The position numbers were made by a program, and so were the translations under genes. Of a DNA stretch of 50,192 nt, positions 17,638-26,601 are shown piece after piece; the first letter of the stretch is position 1, and every line of letters starts with the position of its first letter. The notes under the pieces were generated by a model. It did no database searches. It worked only from the letters and a program-made list of their open reading frames with translations, and had not been told where the DNA came from. The DNA comes from Opitutia bacterium (GTDB lineage Bacteria; Verrucomicrobiota; Verrucomicrobiia; Opitutales; Opitutaceae), in contig CANJCM010000029.1 of the NCBI GenBank assembly GCA_947472765.1, positions 1 through 50,192 of the forward strand, read 5' to 3'.

Positions 17638-18636
17638 ATGTCCTGGAAGATACTGGTTACGGCGCGGACGCTTGATGCCGTCGGTCAGGAGGCCGTGGCC
17701 GCGCTGCGGGCGGCGGGCTGCGAGTTGACCATGCGTCCCGGCCCGCATCCGGCGGAGACGGTCGAGGCGATGCTCGACGGCCATGACGCCTGTTATGCGT
17801 CGACGGACAAGTTCACCGCGGAGGTGCTGGCCTCCCCCGCGGCGGCGAATCTGAAGTGCATTTCCCGCTGGGGCGTGGGCTATGACTCCATCGACGTCCC
17901 GGCGGCGACCCGCCAGGGCATTGTGGTTTGCTACACCCCGGGCCTGCTCGATGAGGCCGTGGCGGACTTCGCTTTCGCGCTGATGCTGGGCCTGGCGCGC
18001 CGGTTGCATGTCGGGTACGACAATCTTCGCCAGGGAGTCTGGCGAGGGGAGTGGGGCCACGATGTCCACGGCAAGACGCTCGGCCTGCTCGGCTGCGGGC
18101 GGATCGGTCAGGCGATGGCGCGGCGGGCGGCCGGTTTCAACCTGCGGGTAATTGCGCATGATCCCGCGCCGAGTGCCGAAGCGCGCAAGGTGGGTGTCAC
18201 GTTTGTCACCTTGGACGAATTGCTCGCGGAATGCGATTTTCTTTCCCTGCATCCGGCGCTCACGGCCCAGACGCGCGGCATAATTGGCGCGGCGCAGTTG
18301 CGGAAGATGAAGCGGACCGCGTACCTCATCAACACGGGCCGTGGGCCGCTGATCGACGAGGCGGCGCTCGTGCAGATTCTGCAGGAAGGCGTGATTGCCG
18401 GTGCGGCCCTCGACACTTTTGTCACAGAGCCGTTGCCCGCGGATCATCCGTTTCGGAAGTGTCCGAATCTCTTGCTGACACCCCATCTGGCCGGCTTTTC
18501 CCGCGGGTCGGGTGAACGCGTCAGCGAGGTCTCTGCCCAAGCCTTGATCGACCTGATGAACGGGAAAAAGCCGGCTTTCGTGGTGAATCCCGAAGTCCTG
18601 ACCTCGCCCGCGCTGCGGGCCCGTCTCTCGCACTGA
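17638..18636 (+). CDS. D-isomer-specific 2-hydroxyacid dehydrogenase (phosphoglycerate dehydrogenase-like)
   Basis: A 332-residue NAD-dependent oxidoreductase. The Rossmann loop is GCGRIG (152-157) in GLLGCGRIGQAMA, with Asp175 (AHDP) favouring NAD. The catalytic set is complete: Arg235 in NTGRGPLIDE, Glu264 in TEPLP and His283 in TPHLAG. There is no C-terminal ACT regulatory domain, so if it is a phosphoglycerate dehydrogenase it is the short form; other 2-oxoacids are equally possible. It follows ahcY after 20 bases, which suggests co-expression with the SAM cycle. Serine made from phosphoglycerate would feed one-carbon units needed for methionine regeneration, an attractive but unproven link. 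Confidence 0.88.
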   Translation: MSWKILVTARTLDAVGQEAVAALRAAGCELTMRPGPHPAETVEAMLDGHDACYASTDKFTAEVLASPAAANLKCISRWGVGYDSIDVPAATRQGIVVCYTPGLLDEAVADFAFALMLGLARRLHVGYDNLRQGVWRGEWGHDVHGKTLGLLGCGRIGQAMARRAAGFNLRVIAHDPAPSAEARKVGVTFVTLDELLAECDFLSLHPALTAQTRGIIGAAQLRKMKRTAYLINTGRGPLIDEAALVQILQEGVIAGAALDTFVTEPLPADHPFRKCPNLLLTPHLAGFSRGSGERVSEVSAQALIDLMNGKKPAFVVNPEVLTSPALRARLSH

Positions 18637-18658
18637 CCTGAGCCCCGGGCGCCGTCGC

Positions 18659-20134
18659 TCAGGAAGCGCTCTTCGTGGTGGGGCGCATGGCGAAGGGAGG
18701 CATCGTGTCGCCCTTCTCGTAGTCGGTCAGCAGGGAGAAGCGGAATGTGGTCCCTTCACCCGGTTTGCTCTCGACCGAAATTGAGCCGCCCATGAGTTCA
18801 CAGAGCCGCTTCGAAATAATCAGGCCAAGACCGGTCCCACTTCGACGCCGTTCGGACGACGTGTCGACCTGGCTGAAAGGCTTGAAAAGTTTTGAAATCT
18901 TGTCGGCCGGAATGCCGATGCCGGTGTCGGTCACGGCGAAAAAGAGGCGCAGCGCCCGGCGGCTGTCGCGCATGCTGACCGGTTCGCCACGCATGCACGA
19001 GACGTGGACCGTTATCCCGCCGTGCTCGGTGAACTTGAGGGCGTTGCCGATGAGGTTCGTGAGGATCTGACGCAGCCGCGATTCGTCGCTGTTTACGATC
19101 GCCGGGACATCGGGATCGATGTTGGCGGTGAGCGTCAGCGCCGCACCGCGGGCCCGCAGCTGGAAGAACGCGATGACTTCCTCGACGCTCTTGTGCAGAC
19201 CAAACGGGGAGGACTCGATTTCGATCTTTCCGGCCTCGATCTTGGAAAGGTCGAGGATGTCAGCGATCAGCTTTTCGAGGGCCTGACCGCTCGACTTGAT
19301 GATTGCGACCTGCTCGCGCTGTTCGGGCGAAAGCGGCGAATCCGCGAGAATCTGGGCAAAGCCAATGACGCCGTTGATGGGCGTGCGGATTTCGTGGCTG
19401 ACGATGGCAAGGAATTCACTCTTCGCCCGATCTGCGGCCTCGGCGGCTTCCTTGGCGTGGAGGAGGGCGGCCTCGGCTTCTTTGCGCAGAGTGATGTCGT
19501 GGCCCACGGCCTGATACTCGAGCGTGTTGTTCGCGTCATCCCGGATCGGGCGCTGCGTCCACATGAACCACCGGCGGCGGCCGTCTTGGAAATCCATTTC
19601 GCGCTCAAAGGTGTAGGGCTCACCGCCGATTTCCGCACCTGTAGTGAACAGCTCGAAGGTCTGCCCAATCAATTCGTTCCGCTTGCGCGAGTAGGCCTGG
19701 GCGTAGGCGCTGTTCACGAACGTCAGTTTTCCGTCCAGTCGATACCGGCAAATCAAGTCGACCTGATCCTCGACGATGCCGCGGTAGCTGGCTTCCGTCT
19801 TCTGCAGCGCCTGGGCCATGCGCTCGATGTTTCGCGCCAGCCCGATGATTTCGTCGTGCGCGGGTTCCTCGCTCGGGTCTTCCGTCTGACCCACCTTGAC
19901 GGAAGTCCGCAGCGTCTTGAGGCGCTGCATCATCGTGTTGTCCCAGACGTAGCCGGCGAGGACGAGCAGGACGCAGCCAATGATGGCCAGCGTCATGACG
20001 TAATACGTATTGCCGAGACGGTCCCGCAGTTCGTCGTCGGTCGAGACTTTCACCACCACCGCGATGAGCGCAACGGCCAGACTGAACGCGAGTGCGAGGA
20101 TGAAGAACGTCTTGCGGTGGGAATTCTCGGCCAT
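18659..20134 (-). CDS. Membrane sensor histidine kinase with PAS domain
   Basis: A 491-residue kinase. Two membrane helices (about 9-30 and 44-63) bracket a very short periplasmic loop, so it is unlikely to bind a large external ligand. A HAMP-like linker runs at about 70-110, a PAS domain at about 118-215 (VDLICRYRLDGKLTFVNSAY, ending in the PAC stretch), then the HisKA domain with His247 in SHEIRTPINGV. The ATP-binding domain has an N box at LIGNALKF, a G1 box at VTDTGIGIP, and GTGLGLIISKRL. There is no receiver domain. No response regulator lies next to it. The nearest phosphorelay gene is the HPt protein at 14.4 kb. It is convergent with the dehydrogenase gene. Confidence 0.93.
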   Translation of the reverse strand: MAENSHRKTFFILALAFSLAVALIAVVVKVSTDDELRDRLGNTYYVMTLAIIGCVLLVLAGYVWDNTMMQRLKTLRTSVKVGQTEDPSEEPAHDEIIGLARNIERMAQALQKTEASYRGIVEDQVDLICRYRLDGKLTFVNSAYAQAYSRKRNELIGQTFELFTTGAEIGGEPYTFEREMDFQDGRRRWFMWTQRPIRDDANNTLEYQAVGHDITLRKEAEAALLHAKEAAEAADRAKSEFLAIVSHEIRTPINGVIGFAQILADSPLSPEQREQVAIIKSSGQALEKLIADILDLSKIEAGKIEIESSPFGLHKSVEEVIAFFQLRARGAALTLTANIDPDVPAIVNSDESRLRQILTNLIGNALKFTEHGGITVHVSCMRGEPVSMRDSRRALRLFFAVTDTGIGIPADKISKLFKPFSQVDTSSERRRSGTGLGLIISKRLCELMGGSISVESKPGEGTTFRFSLLTDYEKGDTMPPFAMRPTTKSAS

Positions 20135-20200
20135 GTCGTGGGTTGAGAAATGCAGACGGGGTTGGATGAAGTCTAACGAAAAAGCGCGTTCTGCCGTTGG

Positions 20201-21565
20201 TTACTCCTCCGGCTGCAAGGTGTGCAGCGGAGGGAGACGCCGGAGCGGCGGTACCGCCCGGGCAACGGCAAGGCTGACGGCGATTGTCCCGATTCCGCCC
20301 CAGACGACCGCACCCACGGGTCCGATCAGGGCCGACATGAGGCCGGCGCGCAGGGCGCCAATCTCGTTCGAGGATCCGATGAAGATCTGGTTCACCGCGG
20401 TGACCCGGCCGCGCAATTGGTCAGGGGTCAGCAACTGGACCAACGACTGTCGGACGACGACGCTGATGTTGTCGAAGGCGCCGGTGAAAAAGAGCGCCGC
20501 GAGGGAGAGGGTGAAGCTTCGCGACCAGCCAAAGATTACAATGGCGGCACCGAACCCGGCCACCGCCCAGAGCAAGGTCAGCCCCGGCCGCCGGAGCGGT
20601 TCCCGGTGGGCGAGCCACATGGCCATCGCGAATGCGCCAATTGACGGCGCGGCCCGCAGCCAGCCGAATCCGATGGGGCCGACATGGAGGATCTGATCGG
20701 CGTAGACGGGCAGGAGCGCGGTGGCTCCGCCGAGCAGGACGGCAAAGAGGTCCAGCGAACTCGCGCCCAGAATCACTTTTTTCCGCCAGATGAACTCCGC
20801 GCCGGCGAGCACGTCCTTCCAGCTTCGCCGCAAAGCCGAGGCGCGAGGCGGCTGGAAGTATCGAATCCTTCCCAGCGTAATCAGGAACATCAGCTCCATC
20901 GCGGCGCCGAAGGCGTACACCGATGGAATGTCGAGCACGGCAACGAGGAAGCCGCCGAGCGCCGGTCCGGCCATGGTGGCGACTTCGAACGTGCTCGCGC
21001 TCCAGGTGATCGCGTTGCTCAGGCTCGCGGTGGGCACGAGCAGCGATGTGATGCTGGAACGCGCGGGCCAGATTAGAATGCGAGCCGAGGCATGGGCGCA
21101 GAGGAGGGCATAGACCAGCGGCAGGGCCGGTTGATCGAAGCGCAGCGAGTTGGGATCGGCGTGGCGCTCGAAGAGCAGCGCGAGTTTCCGCAGGAACTCG
21201 TTCGCCCCATCGAGGACGGCGAGATGGGGGATCGCCAGGTGCCAGAACGAGAGCGAAGCGAGCCCGACGTTCACGACTGCCATGACGGCAGTGCCCGTGG
21301 CAATGAGGCGGCGGCGGTCATGCCGATCAGCGATGGCGCCGGCAGGGAGCGACAGCGCGAGGAGCGGGAGCACATTCACCAATCCGACCAGACCGAGCGC
21401 GGTGGACGAGTGCGTCCATTGGTAAACCTGCCAGATCGCGACCGCCGTCACGGCCTGTCGTCCGATCAACGCCAGGAAGCTGCCCCAAAGATACTGGCGA
21501 TAATTCGGAATGCGCAGCGCCGCATATGGGTCATGGGTCGAGCGGTCGGCGGCGTGGGCGGACAT
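20201..21565 (-). CDS. MFS transporter, EntS-like exporter family
   Basis: A 454-residue inner-membrane protein with about 11-12 hydrophobic helices. The MFS signature between helices 2 and 3 is AGAIADRHDRRRL. Other helices such as FEVATMAGPALGGFLVAVL and LLGGATALLPVYADQIL fit the MFS_3 group that includes the enterobactin exporter EntS. The loop between helices 3 and 4 is unusually long (about 40 residues, GANEFLRKLALLFERHADPN region). The substrate cannot be read from the sequence. No siderophore or drug synthesis gene is near. It lies 66 bases after the kinase start on the same strand and is divergent from fmt. Confidence 0.9.
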   Translation of the reverse strand: MSAHAADRSTHDPYAALRIPNYRQYLWGSFLALIGRQAVTAVAIWQVYQWTHSSTALGLVGLVNVLPLLALSLPAGAIADRHDRRRLIATGTAVMAVVNVGLASLSFWHLAIPHLAVLDGANEFLRKLALLFERHADPNSLRFDQPALPLVYALLCAHASARILIWPARSSITSLLVPTASLSNAITWSASTFEVATMAGPALGGFLVAVLDIPSVYAFGAAMELMFLITLGRIRYFQPPRASALRRSWKDVLAGAEFIWRKKVILGASSLDLFAVLLGGATALLPVYADQILHVGPIGFGWLRAAPSIGAFAMAMWLAHREPLRRPGLTLLWAVAGFGAAIVIFGWSRSFTLSLAALFFTGAFDNISVVVRQSLVQLLTPDQLRGRVTAVNQIFIGSSNEIGALRAGLMSALIGPVGAVVWGGIGTIAVSLAVARAVPPLRRLPPLHTLQPEE

Positions 21566-21760
21566 CCGTCGCGCAGCGACTCACAATTGGAGCCGTCTGG
21601 CGAGTCGTTTGCCTCCACGGTCACCGGTTGACGTGTTCAGTGCATCGTGGATTGCTCGCCATCCGCCGCTTCGGTGCGGTGTCTTCGCCAAGATGAACTC
21701 GCCAACCAGGATTCGATCCGAGCCAGGCCGCCCACGTTGGAGCGGAGGCCACACTCTCGT

Positions 21761-22747
21761 ATGAGCGAACCACTGCGGCTCGTTTTTTTGGGCTCCGATG
21801 GGATCGCGTTGCCGCTGCTGCACTGGCTCGCGGGCGAGGAAGCCGGCGGGCTGGTCCGCCTCATCGGAGTGGTGACACAACCCGACCGTCCGGTCGGCCG
21901 CGGGCAGAAGATCACGCCAAACGCGATCAAGCTCTGGGCCACGGAGCGGGGATTGCCGGTCTGGCAGCCGGAGAAACTGACCGAGGAGTTTCGGCAGGAG
22001 TATGCCGCCCTCGCACCGGACCTCGCGCTGGTGATGGCCTACGGGCACTTGCTGCGCGACGACTTCATCGCGACGCCGCGGCTCGGCACGCTCAACCTGC
22101 ACACTTCGCTCCTGCCCCGATTCCGCGGTGCCTCTCCGATTCAGACGGCGATCGCCGCCGGTGAACATGAGACAGGCGTGACCCTGATGCGCATTGTGCG
22201 ACGACTGGACGCCGGTCCGGTCGCCGATGTCGAAAAGGTCGCGATCACGTCACTCGACACCGCAGCGACAGTGGAGACGAAGCTGGCTGCCGCCTGCGTG
22301 CCGCTTGTGGCGCGGGCCCTGCCTCGGCTCGCCGACGGGAGCCTGCGGTTCACGCCCCAGGACGAAGCGGCGGCGACGTATTGCCGGAAATTGCAGAAGG
22401 AGGATGGTGGGCTCGACTTTCAGCACCCCGCCCCGATCTTGGCCGCACGGATTAACGGTCTCTTTCCCTGGCCGGGTTGCAGCGTGGCGATCCGCGACCA
22501 GCGGGTGAAACTCGGGCTCGCTGACGTGGCCACGTCGACGGCCGTCACCGCCAGGCCCGGGGAAGTCGTGGGCTGCGATGACAACGGACTGTTGATCGGG
22601 ACGGGTGCGGGCGTGCTCCGGCTGCGGAGCCTGCAACGGCCCGGCGGCCGGATGCTCGGAGGGGAGGAATTCTTGCGCGGATTCGACGTTCCAGTCGGAA
22701 CGGTGCTGCCGTCGCAGTCGATGCCAGGGCTGGTGACGACCCGCTAG
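21761..22747 (+). CDS. fmt: Methionyl-tRNA formyltransferase
   Basis: A 328-residue enzyme that formylates initiator Met-tRNA using 10-formyl-tetrahydrofolate. The start at 21761 puts RLVFLGSDGIALPLL at the N-terminus, as expected. The formyltransferase core has PVGRGQKITPN (the tRNA-recognition loop), LVMAYGHLL, then NLHTSLLPRFRGASPI, which carries the catalytic asparagine, histidine and the cofactor pocket, and TGVTLMRIVRRLDAG. The C-terminal barrel domain follows (ARINGLFPWPGC and onward). Length is normal. The gene stands alone: it is convergent with the secreted protein gene downstream, and peptide deformylase is not in the window. Confidence 0.96.
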   Translation: MSEPLRLVFLGSDGIALPLLHWLAGEEAGGLVRLIGVVTQPDRPVGRGQKITPNAIKLWATERGLPVWQPEKLTEEFRQEYAALAPDLALVMAYGHLLRDDFIATPRLGTLNLHTSLLPRFRGASPIQTAIAAGEHETGVTLMRIVRRLDAGPVADVEKVAITSLDTAATVETKLAAACVPLVARALPRLADGSLRFTPQDEAAATYCRKLQKEDGGLDFQHPAPILAARINGLFPWPGCSVAIRDQRVKLGLADVATSTAVTARPGEVVGCDDNGLLIGTGAGVLRLRSLQRPGGRMLGGEEFLRGFDVPVGTVLPSQSMPGLVTTR

Positions 22748-22763
22748 AGCGTCGCTGCCACGG

Positions 22764-23555
22764 TCAAAGCTTCGCGCCCAAGCCGCGCAGTTTCTCGCGC
22801 GCCTCGTCGGGAATCGAAATCCGGGCGACGGGCAAGTAGGTCAGAATCACAATCCGCTGTTCGCTGACCGGGATCTGCACCCGGGACCGGGAGACGGACT
22901 GCGTGGCGTCAATCTTTACCTCGTAGTCGCGAATCACGCCGCTGCGGAGATTGAGTGTGACCGTGACGTCGATCGGGGGAGGGGCTTCGGCCGGATTGCC
23001 GCTGGTGCCGCCCCCGGAGCTGAGTCGCCCGGAGGTGGTATACGAATCGCCGGTGGATTCGAAAACCTGCGTCGACTTCAGCAGCGGCAGTAATTCCTGA
23101 TCGGGTCGGCGCAGATCGGGTCGGTCCGCCCGGCGAAGCCAGGTGAGGCGACGGGTCCCGGTGCCGGACTGCAGCCGTTCTTCGGCAAGGGCGGAGAGAA
23201 TCTCCTGAGTGGTCATCCAGCCTTCGGGCGTCCCGGTGACGGACTCACCCGTGGCAGTGATGATCGTATCGAGCGCGATCCCGTCGGTCCAATCGCGGCG
23301 GATCAGGACGTTGCCGTCGAGATCGATGCTGCCGACCATGTGCGGCGAAATGTTCTGCTGCACCAGCGTCACGTTGCCCCGCCGGGTCTCAACGCGCTGC
23401 GCCACGGGGCCGGGATCCCCGTTGATCATTTCCCATGAGTAACTTTTTTGCGCCCGAAGATGTTCCAGGGCCGTGGCGAGGGCCGGGGGCACCGCGGCCC
23501 GGGTGGAAAGGGCGAGACCAAAGCTGACGAGAAGGAAAATAGGACGGGCGAACAT
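22764..23555 (-). CDS. Secreted protein of unknown function
   Basis: A 263-residue protein with a clear signal peptide (about 1-20, ending STRAAVPP). The mature part is beta-rich and has no cysteine. It contains a Gly/Ser/Pro low-complexity linker (SSGGGTSGNPAEAPPP, about 178-194) followed by a second beta stretch with TVTLNLRSGVIRDYEVKID. The order of strands and the IDLDGNVLIRRDW segment resemble lipoprotein-carrier-like (LolA fold) periplasmic proteins, but no diagnostic motif is present. It is convergent with fmt (16-base gap) and divergent from the LysM protein gene. Function unknown. Confidence 0.72.
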   Translation of the reverse strand: MFARPIFLLVSFGLALSTRAAVPPALATALEHLRAQKSYSWEMINGDPGPVAQRVETRRGNVTLVQQNISPHMVGSIDLDGNVLIRRDWTDGIALDTIITATGESVTGTPEGWMTTQEILSALAEERLQSGTGTRRLTWLRRADRPDLRRPDQELLPLLKSTQVFESTGDSYTTSGRLSSGGGTSGNPAEAPPPIDVTVTLNLRSGVIRDYEVKIDATQSVSRSRVQIPVSEQRIVILTYLPVARISIPDEAREKLRGLGAKL

Positions 23556-23676
23556 GGCGCGGGCACTGGCCTGCGAGCGACTATTCTGGTCGTAAACGGC
23601 GCGTCAATTCCGCCCGCGCCACCGCCGCGTTACATGTCGCTTGTTTTTGCGGCCGGCCTCCGCAAGCTGCACCGCC

Positions 23677-24249
23677 ATGTGGAAAAGTCTGGTCCTTGGC
23701 TGCGTGCTGACTGGCACCGCGCTCGGCCAAAACGGGCCGTCATCCTTTGACGTGGCCAATCTTCGCGAGGACGTTCGCGGCCTCGTTCAACGCGTGAATG
23801 AGCTCACGCTCCGGCTCGAGCAGCTCGAGCGGGAAAACGCGGATTTGCGCGCCCGCGACAGTGCCGGGGCCAAGTCGTTGGCGACCGTCGTGCAGCTGAA
23901 TGCCGCGATCGCGGACCTGAATCAGAACATTCGAACCGCCGTGGCGGCTTCGAAGACGGAAACCTTGCAGCGCGTCGCGGAGCAGATGGAAAAGCTCGCC
24001 CGGCAGACGAACGCCGCCCTCGAATCCCTGGCCAAGGGCGCCGCGCCGCGCCCTGCTTCCGTGCCGGCGGGTTCGGCCGATGATACTCCGAAGGAGGGGA
24101 TTCGCTACACCGTACAGAAAGGCGACACGCTCGCGGAGATCGCACGGCGGCTTGGCGCCAGGCAGCAGGATATCATCAACGCCAATCAAATCTCGGATCC
24201 GTCCCGCATTGTCGTCGGGCAATCGCTCTTCATTCCAGGAGGAAAATAA
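23677..24249 (+). CDS. Secreted coiled-coil protein with C-terminal LysM domain
   Basis: A 190-residue protein with a signal peptide (about 1-18, ending TALGQ), a long coiled coil (about 24-120, with heptads such as LREDVRGLVQRVNELTLRLE), an Ala/Pro/Ser linker and one LysM domain (about 143-188: YTVQKGDTLAEIARRLG ... IINANQISDP ... VGQSLFIPGG). It should bind peptidoglycan in the periplasm. The ATG at 23677 gives the best signal peptide. It ends 3 bases before the parB start, so the cell-wall protein and the chromosome-segregation protein are probably on one transcript. Confidence 0.88.
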   Translation: MWKSLVLGCVLTGTALGQNGPSSFDVANLREDVRGLVQRVNELTLRLEQLERENADLRARDSAGAKSLATVVQLNAAIADLNQNIRTAVAASKTETLQRVAEQMEKLARQTNAALESLAKGAAPRPASVPAGSADDTPKEGIRYTVQKGDTLAEIARRLGARQQDIINANQISDPSRIVVGQSLFIPGGK

Positions 24250-24252
24250 TTC

Positions 24253-25194
24253 ATGTCGGCAGCACCCAAATCCCGTCTCGGCCGTGGACTCGGCGGCTTG
24301 ATCGCCGCCGCCCGGCCGGCCACTCCCGCTTCGCCAGCCCTCGCCTCCGCCACTGCGCCGGCTGGCGAAACCGCCGCTGCGGCGACGCCCGCGGTGGGCT
24401 ACCTCGAGGTGGCGGTGCATTTGATTGAGCCGAGCCCGTATCAGGCGCGCCGTGAGATTCCCTCGGAACAGTTGCACGAGCTGGCGGAAAGCATTCGCGC
24501 GGAGGGGCTGCTCCAACCCGTCGTCGTACGGAAGGCGGGCGATCGCTTTCAACTCATCGCGGGAGAACGCCGCTGGCGCGCGTTCCAATTGCTCAAGATC
24601 AAGTCGATCCCGGCCCGCATTGTGGAGGCCAGCAACGCCTCGTCGGCGGCACTTGGCCTGATCGAGAATCTGCAGCGCGAGGGTCTCAATGCGATCGAGG
24701 AGGCTCACGGCTATGCGAGCCTGATTCGCGACTTCGATTTGACCCAGGAAAACGCGGCGGAGCGGGTGGGGAAGGGGCGCGCCACGGTGGCCAATGCCCT
24801 GCGCCTGCTTTCCCTCGACGCGGAACTCCAGGGTTACGTCGCCAAGAATCTTCTCACGGTCGGCCATGCGAAGGTCCTGCTCGGGATTGACGACGCTGCG
24901 CAGCGCTCGCTGGTGGCACGTCGAGTAATCGAGGACGGCCTCAGCGTGCGTGCGACCGAGAAGTTGACCGAGACAGCGCGCAGCGCGCGTCCCGCGGCGG
25001 GCGGGCGGACTCCGAAGCCCGGCGTCTCGTCGAAGGATGCCGCGACGGTGACGGGAATTGAGCGGAAGCTCACCTCTCATCTGGGGGCGCGGGTCGCCAT
25101 TCTGCATTCGCCCAAGAAGGGCCGCATTGTAATCGAGTACCGCGGCAACGAGGACTTGCAGCGGCTGCTGGAGAAACTCGGCATCGAGGCCTGA
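24253..25194 (+). CDS. parB: ParB/Spo0J-type chromosome partition protein
   Basis: A 313-residue DNA-binding CTPase that spreads from parS sites. It begins with the ParA-interacting motif LGRGLGGLI (residues 8-16), followed by an Ala/Pro/Thr-rich linker. The N-terminal CTP-binding domain has IEPSPYQARR, LAESIRAEGLLQPVVVR, GERRWRA (about 103-109) and ENLQREGLNAIEEA. The helix-turn-helix region is LTQENAAERVGKGRATVANALRLL, and the dimer domain forms the tail (VAILHSPKKGRIVIEY). A strong Shine-Dalgarno AGGAGG lies at 24238-24243. ParA, usually the immediate neighbour, is not in this window; a LysM protein gene sits in its place. I saw no TGTTTCACGTGAAACA-like parS site close by. Confidence 0.95.
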   Translation: MSAAPKSRLGRGLGGLIAAARPATPASPALASATAPAGETAAAATPAVGYLEVAVHLIEPSPYQARREIPSEQLHELAESIRAEGLLQPVVVRKAGDRFQLIAGERRWRAFQLLKIKSIPARIVEASNASSAALGLIENLQREGLNAIEEAHGYASLIRDFDLTQENAAERVGKGRATVANALRLLSLDAELQGYVAKNLLTVGHAKVLLGIDDAAQRSLVARRVIEDGLSVRATEKLTETARSARPAAGGRTPKPGVSSKDAATVTGIERKLTSHLGARVAILHSPKKGRIVIEYRGNEDLQRLLEKLGIEA

Positions 25195-25230
25195 CCGGAG
25201 TTCCTGACCGGATTTTGCGGTCCCCGCATG

Positions 25231-25262
25231 GGCTTGGGCAGCGGCCAAGCCTGCGGTTGACA
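25231..25262 (+). promoter_or_regulatory. Hairpin and -35-like element before secG
   Basis: A 7-bp stem (GGCTTGG 25231-25237 with CCAAGCC 25245-25251) is followed at 25257-25262 by TTGACA, a perfect -35 consensus. No good -10 box is found 16-18 bases further, so the promoter is only a candidate. The hairpin lacks a T-run and is not a usual terminator for parB. Confidence 0.3.
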
Positions 25263-25296
25263 AACCACCCGGCCAACTGCACTTCTGATCCTTTTC

Positions 25297-25692
25297 ATGA
25301 GCATCCTACTTGGAATTCTCACGGTCGTACTGATCTTCGTGTCCCTGTTTATCGTTCTGGTCGTCCTCGCCCAGAAGTCGAAGGACGGCGGGATGGGTGC
25401 GGCCCTTGGCGGCGGCGCAGCCGAGGCGGCGTTCGGTGCCGACACGACTAACGTGCTCAGCAAGTCCACGATTTACGCCGCGGTCGTCTTCTTCGTTCTG
25501 GCCTTCAGCCTCTATCTGGGCCGGATCTACGAACGCAAGCACGCCAGCTCTGCGGCCAACAACGCCTTGCCGACGATTACGGCCCCGGCCGCGCCGGTGG
25601 CCGCGCCTGCTCCGGCGACGACCGCGCCCGTGACGGCTCCGGCGGCTTCGGTGGTGACGCCACCGGCCACCGCCACGCCGCCGGCGAAGTAA
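25297..25692 (+). CDS. secG: Preprotein translocase subunit SecG
   Basis: A 131-residue inner-membrane protein of the SecYEG channel. It has two membrane helices (about 3-25 and 55-76) joined by the conserved cytoplasmic loop [19 protein letters not shown], where Sec proteins carry Q.....G....GG. After the second helix a tail of about 50 residues consists almost only of Ala, Pro, Thr and Val (for example [16 protein letters not shown]), longer than in model bacteria, where the C-terminus is short. The tail would lie in the periplasm if the topology is as usual. It is followed by a LolA-like protein gene 6 bases later, suggesting an envelope-export operon. Confidence 0.93.
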   Translation: MSILLGILTVVLIFVSLFIVLVVLAQKSKDGGMGAALGGGAAEAAFGADTTNVLSKSTIYAAVVFFVLAFSLYLGRIYERKHASSAANNALPTITAPAAPVAAPAPATTAPVTAPAASVVTPPATATPPAK

Positions 25693-25698
25693 GGCGTG

Positions 25699-26601
25699 AT
25701 GTCAGGGACGGCCAAGCTCATGCCCGCTTCGATCGGGCGGGCTTTTTGTCTCTGCACGATTCTTTGGACGGGTCTGACGGCGGCGGTTCCCGGAAGTCCG
25801 CCCGAGGAACTCTCGCAATTGAACCGGCCCGATGCGGGCGAAGCCGCCCGTATTCTCGAGCGCTTCCGTCAGTCGGGCGTGCTGGGCGAGTATTTTCTCG
25901 AGTTCGAACTTCACGCCCTGCCGCGGCGGGGCGAGTCCAGGGTCTATCACGGCCGCATGTGGGGCAGCCGCAATTCAATCGGCGCGGTCAACCGCATCGA
26001 AGTGACGGATGGCGACGGGCGCAGGCATCGACTGCTCGTGCAGAACGGGGCGCAGCCCGCGGTCTGGCGGCAGGAATCGGATAAGATTGTGCAGCTCGGT
26101 TCGGAGGCACTTTTCGTGCCGGTGATTCCGGGCGTCGACGTCACGGCCTTCGACCTTCAACGGTCCTATCTCGCCTGGCCGGATGCGACTCTCCAAAGCA
26201 CCAATCGCGTGCTCGGCCGGCCAGCCTACGCGTTTCTGTTTCAAGCCCCTGCGGGGTTCTCGAGCGGAAGCGCGGGGATCGTCGCGGCGCGCGCGTACTT
26301 TGACACGGTCTTCAACCAGCCGCTCCAGAGCGAACTGCTCGACCGCGCCGGAAAGCGGCTCAAGACGCTGTCGGTCGTCAGCCTGAAGACAGTCGAAGTG
26401 AAAAGTGCATCCGGCGTGGACAAGCAGACGCTGCCCAAGGAAGTCGACTTCCGGAATGAACTCACGCGCGACAAGACGCGCTTTCAAGTCACCGGAATCG
26501 CGCTCAATCTTGCGTTTGCGCCCGGCACCTTTGAGCCGGCCCGTCTTGGCGTGGATGCCGTCGCTCCGACGGCGGACCGAATCACGAAAATCGCCCCATG
26601 A
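25699..26601 (+). CDS. Exported protein with LolA-like (outer-membrane lipoprotein sorting) fold
   Basis: A protein of about 300 residues; GTG 25696 and ATG 25699 are adjacent possible starts. A hydrophobic export segment (FCLCTILWTGLTAAVPG) lies near the N-terminus. The body has the strand order of lipoprotein-sorting-protein families: YFLEFELHALPRRGESRVYHGRMW, later YLAWPDATLQSTNRVLGRPAYAFLF, then AYFDTVFNQPLQSELLDRAGK and KEVDFRNELTRDKTRFQVTGIALN. This pattern, reporting a conversion of a bound lipid-like ligand by a hydrophobic cavity, is known for the family but no residue proves it here. It starts right after secG and its stop overlaps the HAD gene (ATGA). Confidence 0.78.
   Translation: MSGTAKLMPASIGRAFCLCTILWTGLTAAVPGSPPEELSQLNRPDAGEAARILERFRQSGVLGEYFLEFELHALPRRGESRVYHGRMWGSRNSIGAVNRIEVTDGDGRRHRLLVQNGAQPAVWRQESDKIVQLGSEALFVPVIPGVDVTAFDLQRSYLAWPDATLQSTNRVLGRPAYAFLFQAPAGFSSGSAGIVAARAYFDTVFNQPLQSELLDRAGKRLKTLSVVSLKTVEVKSASGVDKQTLPKEVDFRNELTRDKTRFQVTGIALNLAFAPGTFEPARLGVDAVAPTADRITKIAP

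Noticed and set aside
18659-20134. Kinase at 20.1 kb and HPt protein at 14.4 kb as a proven phosphorelay
   Set aside because: The kinase lacks a receiver domain needed to feed an HPt protein, and the genes are 4 kb apart on separate transcripts.
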